Assembly (NCBI RefSeq): GCF_035046505.1
Contig: NC_089830.1
Coordinates: 20,994,379-21,058,378 of the forward strand
Direction: 5' to 3'
Origin: Tiliqua scincoides
Lineage: Eukaryota > Chordata > Lepidosauria > Squamata > Scincidae
DNA: 64,000 nucleotides
Shown here: positions 11,826-31,523 of the stretch, one piece after another
Layout of the letters: each line of letters begins with the position of its first letter
Position numbering within the stretch: position 1 is the stretch's first letter
Translations under genes and position numbers: made by a program
Notes under the pieces: generated by a model
Seen by the model: the letters and a program-made list of their open reading frames with translations, nothing else
Databases searched by the model: none
Told to the model about the DNA's origin: nothing

Positions 11826-13549
11826 TTGTCATAGAAGCCTCCCAACAGGGTAGTGATCTTGTCCTAATTTCAGCAGGATTTATAGGCTTCTGTTATGTCA
11901 GCCAACAGCAAAGCCATGGGGGGGGGGTTATTGATAGTAAGTGAAGGGGAGACATGGGGGAGCTTGGTGTGGGTTGGTTATGGGGCTTGGAAGGCAGGAT
12001 GTGGAATGCTATCCTGGGCTTCTGGCATCCAAGGTTTGTTTGATCTGCAAAAATAAAAAATTGTAAGAAATTACTTTGGGATTCTAGTGAGGTGATGGTC
12101 TGTGGTGTTTAGTAGTATGCTGTAACCTTGCTTGGAAAGTTGCAAGGGTTAAGGGTGTCGGAGGGCCCCCCATCCATCTGAGCAGCACAGGAGGAAGGCC
12201 CAAATGGAATGATGAGAGATGAGGTTGCAGAATCATTTGGTGGAGCTCTGAATCTGTGCGATGGATCTCTCTGGAACTGCAACTGCGTCAAGAAAACTGG
12301 TGATTCAATCCTGAATAGTTCCATTTTTATAGCATGGGCAATTCCTACCCTTGTCCTTGCCTTATGTGAGAGAGGCGCACATCCCCCCCTTGTTTCTTAA
12401 AGGAATTTAATGAAAGTTGATGCTGTATTTTTCCCTTCCACAGCATATATAAGTTCAGCTTTGCCAGCGTTTTCTACTACCCACCTCTTTAGTAGAAGGC
12501 TGGTTGAAGAATACGGCTCGGAGCTTCTTGCAGATAAGTTGTACAGATCAAAATAGAACAAACTCTGCTGTAAGGTGCCCTGCAAGTTTCAGGTGAGCGA
12601 AGGAGCTGCCTGATGTTTATATACACTGCCAATGCAGTGTCTACTAGTTTTTCCCTAGGGATTTTTTGCTTAGGCAAGGAAAGCAAAGACCCCTGTTGCC
12701 TAATGAGCAGAGTTGCCTTCCTTCCCAGTCAGCTGCTTATTGTATGGATCCACTGTGCTCATATGACTGTCGCTTTGGTGAGATTACGAAGCGATGATGG
12801 TGAGCTGCGTGCAGGCAGGCACGCTCCAAAGGGCAGCAGCTGAAACACGGCCAGGATTATCCCTCTGGAGAAATTGAAAAGTCAGTTCTTCCTTACAGGA
12901 AATGCTTTTCAGGGGGCAGGGGGGCAAAATGAACTAGCTTGCATTCCACACGGCTGCATAACTGCATGAGAAGAATTTTTGCTTGCGGCAAAAATAAGGT
13001 CAAGGATACAGCGATGCCATGTTATAAAATGTTGCTTCCCCATCCTAGCAGAGAGTAGCGCATGAGTAGAAAGCAGAGTGGCATTTCTTTGACATGTAAT
13101 TCTTGTGCTTATCTTTTGAAAATATTACTTCTGAAAGTTCTGGCTCAGAATAAAAGCATATAGGTGAAACCTGATTAAACAAAACCTCCCATATGACCAT
13201 TTTTATCAGTTGGAAGTGAGATTTGAAAATTGATGTCATGTCTGTGAGAGCAGTTTGGAACTGGGTAGAAGTGATCCACAGATGAAGTAGGTGTTGCCTC
13301 TGCAGAGAGAACAGCAAGTCTCCATTGCTAGGAAGCTTGCGAACCAGTCTTCCTTTAAGCTTTGCTTCTGATTTCAGCAAGCAACTTAAGGGCAAGAGAA
13401 GATAAGCTAATTTTCTCAGTGGAAAGCAGAGTTCCAGCTGTTGTCACCGCCCATGACTCCTGGGTGCAGTGGGTCAATGGTGAGAAATGTTCTAGCTTGA
13501 TCCTATGCAGAAATAGGTGTTCCTAAATAGTGGCATTGGTGGGTTACAT
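11826..13549. other. Unassigned sequence in putative first GAPDHS intron
   Basis: No exon or repeat family recognised. Contains ordinary A/T-rich and G-run stretches only. Confidence 0.4.
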
Positions 13550-14124
13550 AAGAACATAAGAACAGCCCCACTGGATCAGGCCATAGGCCCATCTAGTCCA
13601 GCTTCCTGTATCTCACAGCAGCCCACCAAATGCCCCAGGGAGCACACCAGATAACAAGAGACCTCGTCCTGGTGCTCTCCCCTACATCTGGCATTCTGAC
13701 TTAACCCATTCCTAAAATCAGGAGGTTGCACATACACATCATGGCTTGTACCCCATAATGGATTTTTCCTCCAGAAACTCATCCAATCCCCTTTTAAAGG
13801 CGTCTAGGCTAGACGCCAGCACCACATCCTGTGGCAAGGAGTTCCACAGACTGACCACGCGCTGAGTAAAGAAATATTTTATTTTGTCTGTCCTAACCCG
13901 CCCAACACTCAATTTTAGTGGATGTCCCCTGGTTCTGGTATTATGTGTACTATGTGTATACACATAATATTGTGTGTATTATGTGTGTGTAAAAGAGTGT
14001 ATTATGTGAGAGTGTAAAGAGAGTGTAAAGAGTAAAATATTGTGTGTAAAAGAGTGTATTATGTGAGAGTGTAAAGAGCATCTCCCTATCCATCTCCCTA
14101 TCCACTCTGTCCATCCCCTGCAGG
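13550..14124 (-). mobile_element. CR1-like LINE 3' fragment with internal minisatellite
   Basis: Minus strand encodes TRTRGHPLKLSVGRVRTDK onward to LEEKSIMGYKP and the 3' UTR ending near 13550. Between about 13940 and 14090 the LINE sequence that should read through ACTCTCACATAATACC is expanded into irregular repeats of GTGTATTATGTGAGAGTGTAAAGA-like units, after which normal LINE sequence resumes. Confidence 0.85.
13940..14090. repeat. Minisatellite derived from LINE sequence
   Basis: Repeats of GTGTATTATGTGAGAGTG and GTAAAGAG inside the CR1-like copy 13550-14124. The unit is visible as single-copy sequence in the LINE at about 2760-2790. Confidence 0.75.
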
Positions 14125-15657
14125 TTAGGTTCAGACACACCTAACTGTATAGGATTGGCATGTAGGAGAGTTCTTGGCTGCTCCATGGAGTCTCCAAGGT
14201 CACTGCCTCTGCAGCTAGGATGCGATGTTTTTAAAATGCTCGGAGACGGGGATTACGTGCCGAGGCTGCGCTGGGCTTATTACGCTCTTGGGTGGGTTTG
14301 GCACTCACCTCCTGGCCACTAAGTGTCACTGCAGCAACTGGATGCCTGCAGTGTGTTGCTGGGAATGTACTCATGTCAGTGATAGATTAATAGTACTTGC
14401 TTGATCTGGTGCGTGCATGGAGGATCAGAATGGTAGTGAAGCAACAGAAGAAATTCAGTATTCAGTCAAGCTGGAGTCCCTGTCTGTCTTGGCAATATTC
14501 TATGGCTGGCATTTGGTTCGAAGCTGTTGCAAATATTTTTTAACGGTGATATTGATAAGCCAAAATGTTTTCCAAGAAGGCTATGAAATCTCCCCAGTTA
14601 ATATTTCTATCAACATTGTTGCAGCAGTGCTGTGGAAAGAAAACCTATGTGTGCTGCAGAAGCATTAGGCAATTTGTGCTGGAATATATAGTGGGAAAGG
14701 TACAAAATTCTCTTGGTACAGAAAGCTTGAACTGAAAAGTGTCTTTTTAAAAAAACTGGACCTTGTTGTGAAAATGTAATGGGTTGCAAAACATTGTAGA
14801 ACCTTCTGGCACAGATCTGAAGTTTTTCAATACAGAGATTTAGAGATGTCTCTGCTGTACTGGGGAGGGGAGCTGACTGTGTTGAAATGAAATGGCATCC
14901 AGCAGTGGTTGGTGGATGTTCTGTGACCTGCTGTATCGTAATTGTGAAAAAGCTGCAGGTTCATGCAAGAGGCTCTGAACTAAGGTCTAGGAAATGTGTG
15001 TTTAGTCCGAAAACAAGCAGGTTGGCTAGATGCATTTCAGTATCCTCTTGCTTGGGACAGCACTTGGGTTGGCAGAACAGATGCCCTGTTTGCATAAAAT
15101 GAACCATTTCAGAAATTGAAGCACTGAAAATTGTGGGTTCTGAAGTCTGAGCTTTTGGCCACTATAGCTATAGTTCAGTTTGCCATCTTGCAGAGTTGCT
15201 TCTAGGTCTGGCACTCTGCTGTCCTAGAAGATACTGGCACTTGAGTAAGCAGCTGAATGGTTAATAGCAAGTCTGCTGTAGCAAGGAAGCTGGCAGCTAG
15301 GATTTTGCTTTGGAGTCTTGCACCTCCTGGTTTCCCCATGGATGAGTTCTGTTGGTGTCCTCCATTTTGCAGAGTCATTCACTAACTGCTCTTCAAGATG
15401 AGAGAGCTGGTGCGTGGCACTGATGTGATCTTGCTGAAGGTCAAAGTGGTGAGATGCAGTTATGATGGAGTCTGGGAATTGGATATCAATTGCCAAAATG
15501 TGATCATGCCCACTGTTCATTTTTATTTGTGTGCCACCTCTCAGGCAGAGGTGTCCCCAAATGGTTTACAGACAAATGATAACAGAATCAGTTTTGCTGC
15601 TTTGGAAAGGCAGCTGTATTAGTGACCCATAGCTGCCACCTCTTCTTCCTCCTACAG
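14125..15657. other. Unassigned sequence before GAPDHS exon 1
   Basis: No exon with convincing splice sites was found. A weak LINE-tail-like fragment (GTGTGCCACCTCTCAGGC ... TGGTTTACAGAC) is at 15520-15572. Confidence 0.4.
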
Positions 15658-15755
15658 CAGCTTGTGTAGGCAGCAGGGGGTGACAATCTTCAGCCCAGTC
15701 CATGCATGTTGAGTGACTTCTCAGGCAGGCCTGAAGTGAATAGACTCGCAGGAAA
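15658..15755 (+). promoter_or_regulatory. GAPDHS: Probable GAPDHS 5' UTR exon segment with two small upstream ORFs
   Basis: A strong pyrimidine tract and acceptor (CTTCTTCCTCCTACAG, ending 15657) sits 98 nt before the predicted start codon, suggesting the first coding exon begins at 15658. The leader has two upstream ATGs. One at 15702 gives a 4-codon ORF. One at 15706 gives a 17-codon ORF whose TGA (15757-15759) overlaps the main ATG as ATGA. The main ATG at 15756 has A at -3. The exon boundary is inference. Confidence 0.5.
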
Positions 15756-24741
<8,986 letters not shown>

Positions 24742-25085
24742 GCACTGCAAGCAGTCTCCATCCCAGGCAGTCCAAGAGAGTGGCCACACCCCTTCTTTAG
24801 TCAATAGGTTTGATCTCCTGGCCAGTTCTTTGCTTCAACCACAGAATCCCAAACACTGCACCTTTTTAATGTGTCACTGTCGAGCTTTGTGCGTGTACAT
24901 GTGAGTGTGAATCTTGCTTTCCACAGCAGCTTGTATGAGCTTTAAAATTGTAGTGAAGACAAATTGCACCAAATTCCCCCAAAGGAAGAAAGGTTTAGCC
25001 TCTGGGGGTTAAGCATTGGTTTATGTGGCTGTAGTGTCCTTGAGATCTTGTAAGGTGTTGAAATAAAACCACTGAAGCTTTTGTG
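24742..25085 (+). terminator. GAPDHS: GAPDHS 3' UTR and polyadenylation signal
   Basis: The stop codon is followed by about 320 nt of untranslated sequence with a canonical AATAAA at 25062-25067. A T/G-rich stretch follows at 25080-25110. The end at about 25085 is inferred from the usual 10-30 nt spacing. Confidence 0.8.
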
Positions 25086-25914
25086 AACTTGAAAAGTGTT
25101 CTCATGTTTTTCTATTTCTGGTGGGTCTGGAATCCAGTGTTGACAGTGCACCATGTGTGACTTCATGGGCAATACAAAAACTAAAGATTTTTAATAGAAA
25201 TTGGGAAAATTAGAATCTTGGTTTACGAACGATCGGGAGCCAAATACATATTCTGTAGAACCTGTCAGCTGGCAAGGCTACTGGAAAAAGTTGGGTTTTG
25301 TAAAGTTCCTGGTCCTTATGGTTGTAGAGCAGTATGTTGCTAACATCTGGATGTCATTGTTCAATGATAGAACATGCACATTTTTGCCTATCTGGTTATG
25401 TTCTTCCTTCAGGGTTACATGTGCTACACAGCCCCACTTCTGGCCATGTTAACTGATCTTATTATACAACCAATCTAATTTCTACTGATTTCACTGGCAA
25501 CAGCTATTCCTCCAATTTGAAAGACAGTAGCACAAACTGCTGTGCATATATACCAAGTTGACTTGAAATATTATATTAACAAGGCGGACTTTCCTTCACC
25601 CTGGTTTACTCTATGCTGCTTCCACTTAGAAATTAATGGCAGGTGAGATGTGAACTGGGAAAGTCCTGGCTTGCATAGGGGTTGGGACTTAACTGCATTT
25701 TTATGTACAGAGTGACCACAGAGTCCCTGTGCATGAAGAGTGAATTTGGGGTTGAAACTTTTTAGATCTGCATAGGTACTTTATGGCCAACCTGTACATA
25801 CAGCTGCTGCTAGATTTGGGTCATCTTATTGCAGGAAAGGCACATATCATGGTTCTTGCACCAACTACCATTTTAGGAACACTTGTGGAATTTGTCCTTG
25901 CTTAGAGGAGGCCA

Positions 25915-26060
25915 TTACTCAAGGGTGCAGCAATTTAACATGCAAAAGGTCCCAGGTTCAATTCCCAGCGTATCCAGGTGAGACTGGGAAAGGACTCTGT
26001 CTGAAGCCCTGGAGAAGCCACCATCTGTTAGAGGCAGTGCTGATCAAGAGGAACTAGTAG
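25915..26060 (+). mobile_element. tRNA-Ala-like SINE
   Basis: AGGTTCAATTCCCAGCGTAT, then GACTGGGAAAGGACTCTGTC and a body as at 8735. Downstream of GAPDHS. Confidence 0.65.
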
Positions 26061-26679
26061 TGCAACTTATAAGCCTGTTTTCAAGGAAAGTTGAACAAAG
26101 CAGCAGTTACAGGCCACTAGCAGGTTAAATTACCTCCCCTATTTCACTCATCAGTGGTTTCAGGTGAAGCTGTCTTGACAATCACAGGTTAGCTATTGAT
26201 ACAGGACTCTGAAATGATTTGGCACATCAAGATAAGCTCTCTGCAAGACAGAGGCCCTCTGTTCTGGACTGACTCTGCAGTGATCATTTGCCCTTGCAAA
26301 ATGCCTTGGCGGTGCTCTCTGTTCTCCTGACTTGCAAAGAGATAGGCAAACAGCCCTTGCTAACCACCATAAATGAAATACCTGCAGTTATTGAATCTGT
26401 AGCCTTACTACTGTGAGCTGTTTATGCAGTCTAGTGAGTATAATAGTAAACACAGCACCTGCATTTTGTTGTAAAGCACAAATCAAAACAGGATGTGCAG
26501 ATACCGAGGTAAGAATGAACCCAAATAAGCATGACAAATTCACAGAATCAAAATGAGAGAGCACTGCTAACAATGGACAAACTTCTATTCCTCTTGTCAC
26601 TTAAATGTGTACCAAAGTGTAAATTGAAACTGGATGCCTTATTCTTGGGTTCAGGAATTTCTGAATGAAATTAAGAGTA

Positions 26680-26905
26680 TTTATGCTGCTTTTCCACAGT
26701 AGCTCATAAAGTGGTTTACATAATAAAATCAAATGGTTCCCTGTCTCCAAAGGCAGGGCAATTAAAAAAAAAATCAACCAGACAGCAGCAAGAGTCACTA
26801 GAAAAGATGCCATACTGAGGAGAAGAGGGACAATGGCTTTCCCCTTGCTAAATATAAAAGGACACCACTTTGAACTATGCCCAGTTAGCAGGGGTTACTG
26901 TGAAA
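26680..26905 (-). mobile_element. SINE/LINE 3' fragment with hairpin tail
   Basis: More diverged copy of the element at 11575 (GCTGCTTTTCCACAGTAGC, GTGGTTTACATAATAAAATC). Intergenic between GAPDHS and TMEM147. Confidence 0.6.
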
Positions 26906-29384
26906 ATGTATCTGCCTAGTCTCCTGTGGCAGGTGAATAATTACTGTCCAAAGTCTTTTTAGCCCATCTCTTATAGCTGGCAGCTCATCTTGGGCGATAC
27001 AATTGGTCAGCTAGATTAGACAACATAAAAGAGATCATGAACTGGTGGACTTCCTTGGTAGGAGGGAGCATGAGATGCTCACCGGATCACCCAAACTTAA
27101 GCATTCATTTATTGCCCTCCTAGTACTGCAGGTTATCTGTTCATAGAAATATCTGCCTCCTGCAGCAAGAATACCTGGAATGCAACCTTCTGGTTGTGTA
27201 CTAACAAGGCAGGATGGAGCTTTTTCTGGCCTTTTCAGGAAAATTAGCTAGCATTTTCCTTTCATTTTACAGATGGAATGTCATCTATTAAGGCAAGGTT
27301 GAAGGAAAACAAGCCATCAAGACTCCAGTTTGTTTATCTTGGTGCAGATTTCCTGAACTGTAAACTATGGGAGCATACAGGCTTCCGCTGCTGGGTCTAT
27401 TCTTGGAAAGGTTGTGTAGAAAGAGGAGTGTTTGAGTTGACTAGAGAGGCCTGGCCTTCTCAAAAGAAATTTCAGGTGCCTTCCCTAAATTTTCTCTTTT
27501 AAAAAACTCTTCTGCCTAACCTGGAGCAGATCTGGATGTACTGAGCGCTAGGTTGTAGAATTTTTTCTGATTGCCGACAGACAGTCAAAGCAAGCAAAAC
27601 CTATCTCTGCTATGGAAAATGAAGTACTGGAGTATGAACTGGGTTGTCTTTGGCCAGATCTTCAGGCAGTGCTGCTGGTCGGTTTTGCATACGAATCGCC
27701 AATCTATAGTAAGATCAGATCAGTAAATCTCCCGATGGAGGTTGGGACCTGCAGATGTAGATCATCCCTTTGTATGGCTTAGTGGATGCTCACCTCCCTG
27801 TTGAGCCATCGTTTTGCCTATAACTTAGCCTCTGTCCACTGCTTTGCTCCAGTTTCCAGCCAACAGAGGTCTAGTAAAAACTTCTTATCTAGTTACTCTT
27901 ACTTTCTTCTTACTGAGGGATAAGGAAATGTGCCAGCAGGCATCTACCTAGTTGCTCACAAAGGAGGGGATCTGCTTCTTGCTTTCACTTTCTAGCTTTC
28001 TGGTCAATGAGTGCAAAAATAGAGGGGAGCACTGGCCATTTATTTTAAAATGTTGTAAAACAAGCATTTCTGAATGTCCAGGGTCCTAAATCAGGAGTAT
28101 ATAGCCAAATGCATCTGGATGGGAAGGACAAGCTCCTCAAAAATGCTTTATCATCCAGCCGATGTAAACATGAATGGCCTTTAATATCGCCTCCATTGGC
28201 CTGGCTGTTAAAACCGTTTTGTAGTGGCATCTAGTGGTCACTCTTGTCATTCCATTCAAGGTCACCCTGCAGTGCAAGCTCTTACACCGGAGTGGGAGAA
28301 GGGTGGGGGTGGGTGATGAGGTTGATCCACTTAGAAGAACACGTCAGCAGGCAGGGATCCCTGCTCAAGTGATTTAGCAGCAGAATGTAGGGCTTGTGGT
28401 ATCCCTACATTCAAATCGGAGCAAGATTTACCGGTGAACGTAGGGCTTGTGAGATCCTCTTTGGTTCAAGAAGCAGATTAGTGGATTTACAATCTAATTA
28501 ATTGTGTTCTTCATAATCTAGCCCTTGTTATGCTGGGCATCACAATAATTTGTTTCAACAAAGTCTCCCCTTGAAACAATTGGTTCCAGGTTTGAGTGAT
28601 GTGTGACTGGGCCCCAGGAAGGAAGTATCAGGGGTTGGAGATGGTTCTTCACAGATGGTTGCTGTTGCAAGATGGAAAAGGATCAGCCATTGTGCCAGGA
28701 TGGACTCCCACCTCCCCAATCTCCACCTTAAAGGGGTAGAAGATAATCTCCCTTTATGCAATGGAATTAGGCATAAGGAAGAGAGAGGGAATTCTATGCA
28801 GCTCATGGAAGCATCTGCAAGGAACATCTGGGATGGATTTATGGTTGCTGCCTCTGGCTTTGTAGTTACAAATGCTAGGCCACTGACAATAGTCATTCAT
28901 GCCCCTGCTAAAGATTAAGAAGCAGTTTTTAAAGTCATATCTCTCTTATTGAACAGGAGGAGAGCAGCTCTTCCCTGTTTGCCCCAGCAGTGTCAAGTGC
29001 CTGTTGCCAGGGTCCTCCTTGTGCTTTATAGATTGTGAACCCCAAGAGCTGCCTCTCTTGACCACTCCTCAGCCAGGGATAGCTGTGGGACAAGCCTAGC
29101 TTGCTGCTGACCTCCATCCCTGCCCTGACATGAGTTAAGTCTGCCCTGCAGCTACATGTGCCAAATCAAACTTTTGGCATGGTGCAGTGAGCTCATATCT
29201 AGAGAAGCCACTGCTGGTCTGTGATGACAATCCTGATTGTGATGGCCTCACAGTCTGATGTGACAGCTTCCCATATCTTCATCACACAAACACACACATG
29301 AGTGTAAATGCATGTATGGAGAGGAAGGGAAAAAAATGTTAAAAGCTGTGACCAAAAATTGCCAGAAGATGCAAGTGACAAAGG
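26906..29384. other. Intergenic, no gene recognised
   Basis: Between GAPDHS and TMEM147. No open frame has family features and no clear transposon ends were seen. Confidence 0.4.
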
Positions 29385-29444
29385 CTAAGTGCCCACTTAC
29401 AATATTTGGGAAAAATCTCATTGAATCCAATGGGGCTTTTTAGA

Positions 29445-29487
<43 letters not shown>

Positions 29488-29925
29488 GTATTTATATACC
29501 GCTTTTCAACTAAATGTTCACAAAGCGGTTTACAGAGAAAAATCAAATAACTAAATGGCTCCCTGTCCCAAAAGGGCTCACAATCTAAAAAGATGCAAAA
29601 AGAATACCAGCAGACAGCCACTAAAACAGACAGTGCTGGGGTGAGGTGGGCCAGTTACTCTCCCCCTGCTAAAAAAAGGAGCACCCACTTGAAAAAGTGC
29701 CTCTTACCCAATTAGCAGGGGTTAGTGCACATAAGTGCAAATAAGTGCACATTTGCCTGGGAAAATCTCATTGAACTCAGTGGGGATTATTGGAAATCAT
29801 TGCACACTTGCCTGGGAAAATCCCATTGAACTCAGTGGGGTTTATGGAAATAAGTGCACACTTTCCTTGGGAAATCCCACTAAACTCAATGGGGCATTCA
29901 TAGGATTACACTAAGTGCCAGTGAC
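29385..29925. repeat. ~60-bp tandem repeat interrupted by a SINE
   Basis: Units with GGGAAAATCTCATTGAACTC and CAGTGGGG occur at about 29405, 29758, 29812 and 29868. The first is separated from the others by the insertion 29448-29725. The unit resembles the core of the palindromic MITEs (compare 29972-30060). Confidence 0.65.
29448..29725 (-). mobile_element. SINE/LINE 3' fragment with (AAT)n tail, inserted in a tandem array
   Basis: (AAT)n at 29448-29486, then TATTTATATACCGCTTTTCA and the body shared with 11575 and 26680. The trinucleotide run is the element's own 3' tail read in reverse. It interrupts the ~60-bp repeats at 29385-29925. Confidence 0.75.
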
Positions 29926-29971
29926 ACTGATGCAAATAATGCACAAGCCCAGCCCAGCGACCATTCACAGT

Positions 29972-30060
29972 CTAATTCTATGCATGTCTACTCAGAAGTA
30001 AATTCCACTGAGTTCAATAGGGCTTACTCCCAGGAAAGTATAAATAGGATTGCAGCCTTA
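29972..30060. mobile_element. Short palindromic MITE
   Basis: Phrases TTCTATGCATGTCTACTCAG and TTACTCCCAGGAAAGTATAA, with complementary ends; related to copies at 49286, 62022 and 63575. Lies just before the TMEM147 promoter. Confidence 0.65.
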
Positions 30061-30119
30061 GAACAGCAATCATTGGCTGTCCTATGTGAATCTAAAGTCA
30101 GCAGCCCCAGCAATGGTGG

Positions 30120-30420
30120 CACAAAACTACAATCCCCACCATGCAACGCTCATTGAAACTCCCATACTGCACCGCGCTGAAAATAACCTCTATTCTTGCC
30201 CAATACACTTCCTGCGAATGGACATGATTTAAAGGCATAGGACTACCACTCCCATGAGGCAAGGGTGCGACTTCCCGCGCTGCATTATGGGGGTTGTAGT
30301 TTACTTTTGCCTGTATCTGATAGAATGAGACCAAGAAGAAAACTACAACCCCCAAAAACCAAAGAAGGGAGCCTTTGGGCGCATGCGCGCTCATGAAATA
30401 GGCAAGGAAGTGTAGGTCCA
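30120..30420 (+). promoter_or_regulatory. ZNF143/NRF1-type promoter, probably of TMEM147
   Basis: Four sequences resemble the ZNF143/SBF site (ACTACAATTCCCAGAATGC type). They start ACTACAATCCCC at 30126 and ACTACCACTCCC at 30242, the third is reversed at 30282-30300 ending GTTGTAGT, and the fourth is ACTACAACCCCC at 30342. A palindromic NRF1 site (GCGCATGCGC) is at 30379-30388. A donor GTAAGT follows at 30421. A long pyrimidine tract with an AG at 31440-31441 precedes the start-codon exon by about 80 nt, so a non-coding first exon is likely. No TATA box is seen, as expected for a housekeeping promoter. The link to TMEM147 is inference from position. Confidence 0.55.
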
Positions 30421-30784
30421 GTAAGTAACAAGGAGGAATAGGGGCTGCTGAAGGGGGGGGGGGGTAGAATATGGGTCTAGGGGTCTTGTGCCTGGAGGGG
30501 ATGCTCAGGACTCAGGAGGGAGGAGGGAATGTTTAGGGGTGCTAGAGTTTATTGCTTTGATGCCACATGTGTGGCTCTTTGCAGAGCAACATTTTCAAAG
30601 GCACTTGCCCCAAATAAATGAAGTGGGAGGTGGTGGGGATGGGGGGGAAGAGATCAGGCAAGGGTGGGGGGTGATTGTCTTCTAGCCCTGGACTTTTCAC
30701 TGTGGCTGGAGAGATCAGGTGTTGGGCTAAGAGTCAGGTTTCCTTAGGTCTCTCTCCAGCACCCTGGTGGACTGTGTTGGGTGT

Positions 30785-31385
30785 ATGTGGGTGGGAGGAT
30801 GGGGAGTGGGATTAGGTTGTGGGGAGTGGGAAGAGTATGCATTAGGTTGTGTGTGGGCGGTGGGTAGTGGGATTAGGTTGTGTGTGTGTGGGGGTAAGGC
30901 TGTGGATTAGTTTGTGTGGGAGGGTGCGGAGTGGGATTAGTTTGTATGTAGGGGGAAGGGTGTGGATTAGGTTGCGAGGGGTTGGGATAAAGTGTGTGTG
31001 TGGGGGCAGTGGCATACCCCCACTGCCCCCAGCTGGTTGGGGGTAGAGCACCCAGGCTGGCGGGGAGCTTCAGCGTGGTGGGCAGGCGGCCCCTCTCTTC
31101 AGAGCCATTCCCAGTGGGGGGGGGGAATGGAGCCGTATGACTCTGTTTTGCCCCCCCTGCCAGGAATGGCTCTGAAGGGAGAGGCTGCTTGCCCACCACA
31201 CTGAGGCTCCCCGCCAGCCTGGGTGCTGCGCCCCCCTCCAGCTGCGCCACCATGGGGGGCATAAAAGGAGTGGATTGGGTTGTGTGTGGGGGAAGGGGAG
31301 TGGGAGTAGGTTGTGTGTGGTGGGCTGGGATTAGGGTGAATGGGGGATAAAGGGTGTGGATTAGGTTGTGTGTGTGTGGGGGGGA
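30785..31385. repeat. G/T-rich degenerate minisatellite
   Basis: Units of about 30-45 bp around GTGGGATTAGGTTGTGTGTG recur on both sides of the palindrome 31005-31262. The strand asymmetry makes long but meaningless open frames on the minus strand. Confidence 0.8.
31005..31262. repeat. Large palindrome in TMEM147 intron 1
   Basis: Arms of about 95-105 bp (31011-31106 and 31158-31260) are inverted copies, for example GCACCCAGGCTGGCGGGGAG against CTCCCCGCCAGCCTGGGTGC. The spacer is about 50 bp and contains a G run and a C run. No clear target duplication. Either a GC-rich MITE or a local inverted duplication. Confidence 0.85.
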
Positions 31386-31523
31386 AGGTTCATTGCAATA
31401 CAGTACTCTTTCTTTTCCTCTCCCGTGTTTCCTTTTCCAAGGCACACCCCAGAGGTGCTGGGTGGGAAGAAAGCCACCCCCCCACCTTGCTCCGAAGCCT
31501 CCATCCATCGGCCTGGCACCAAG

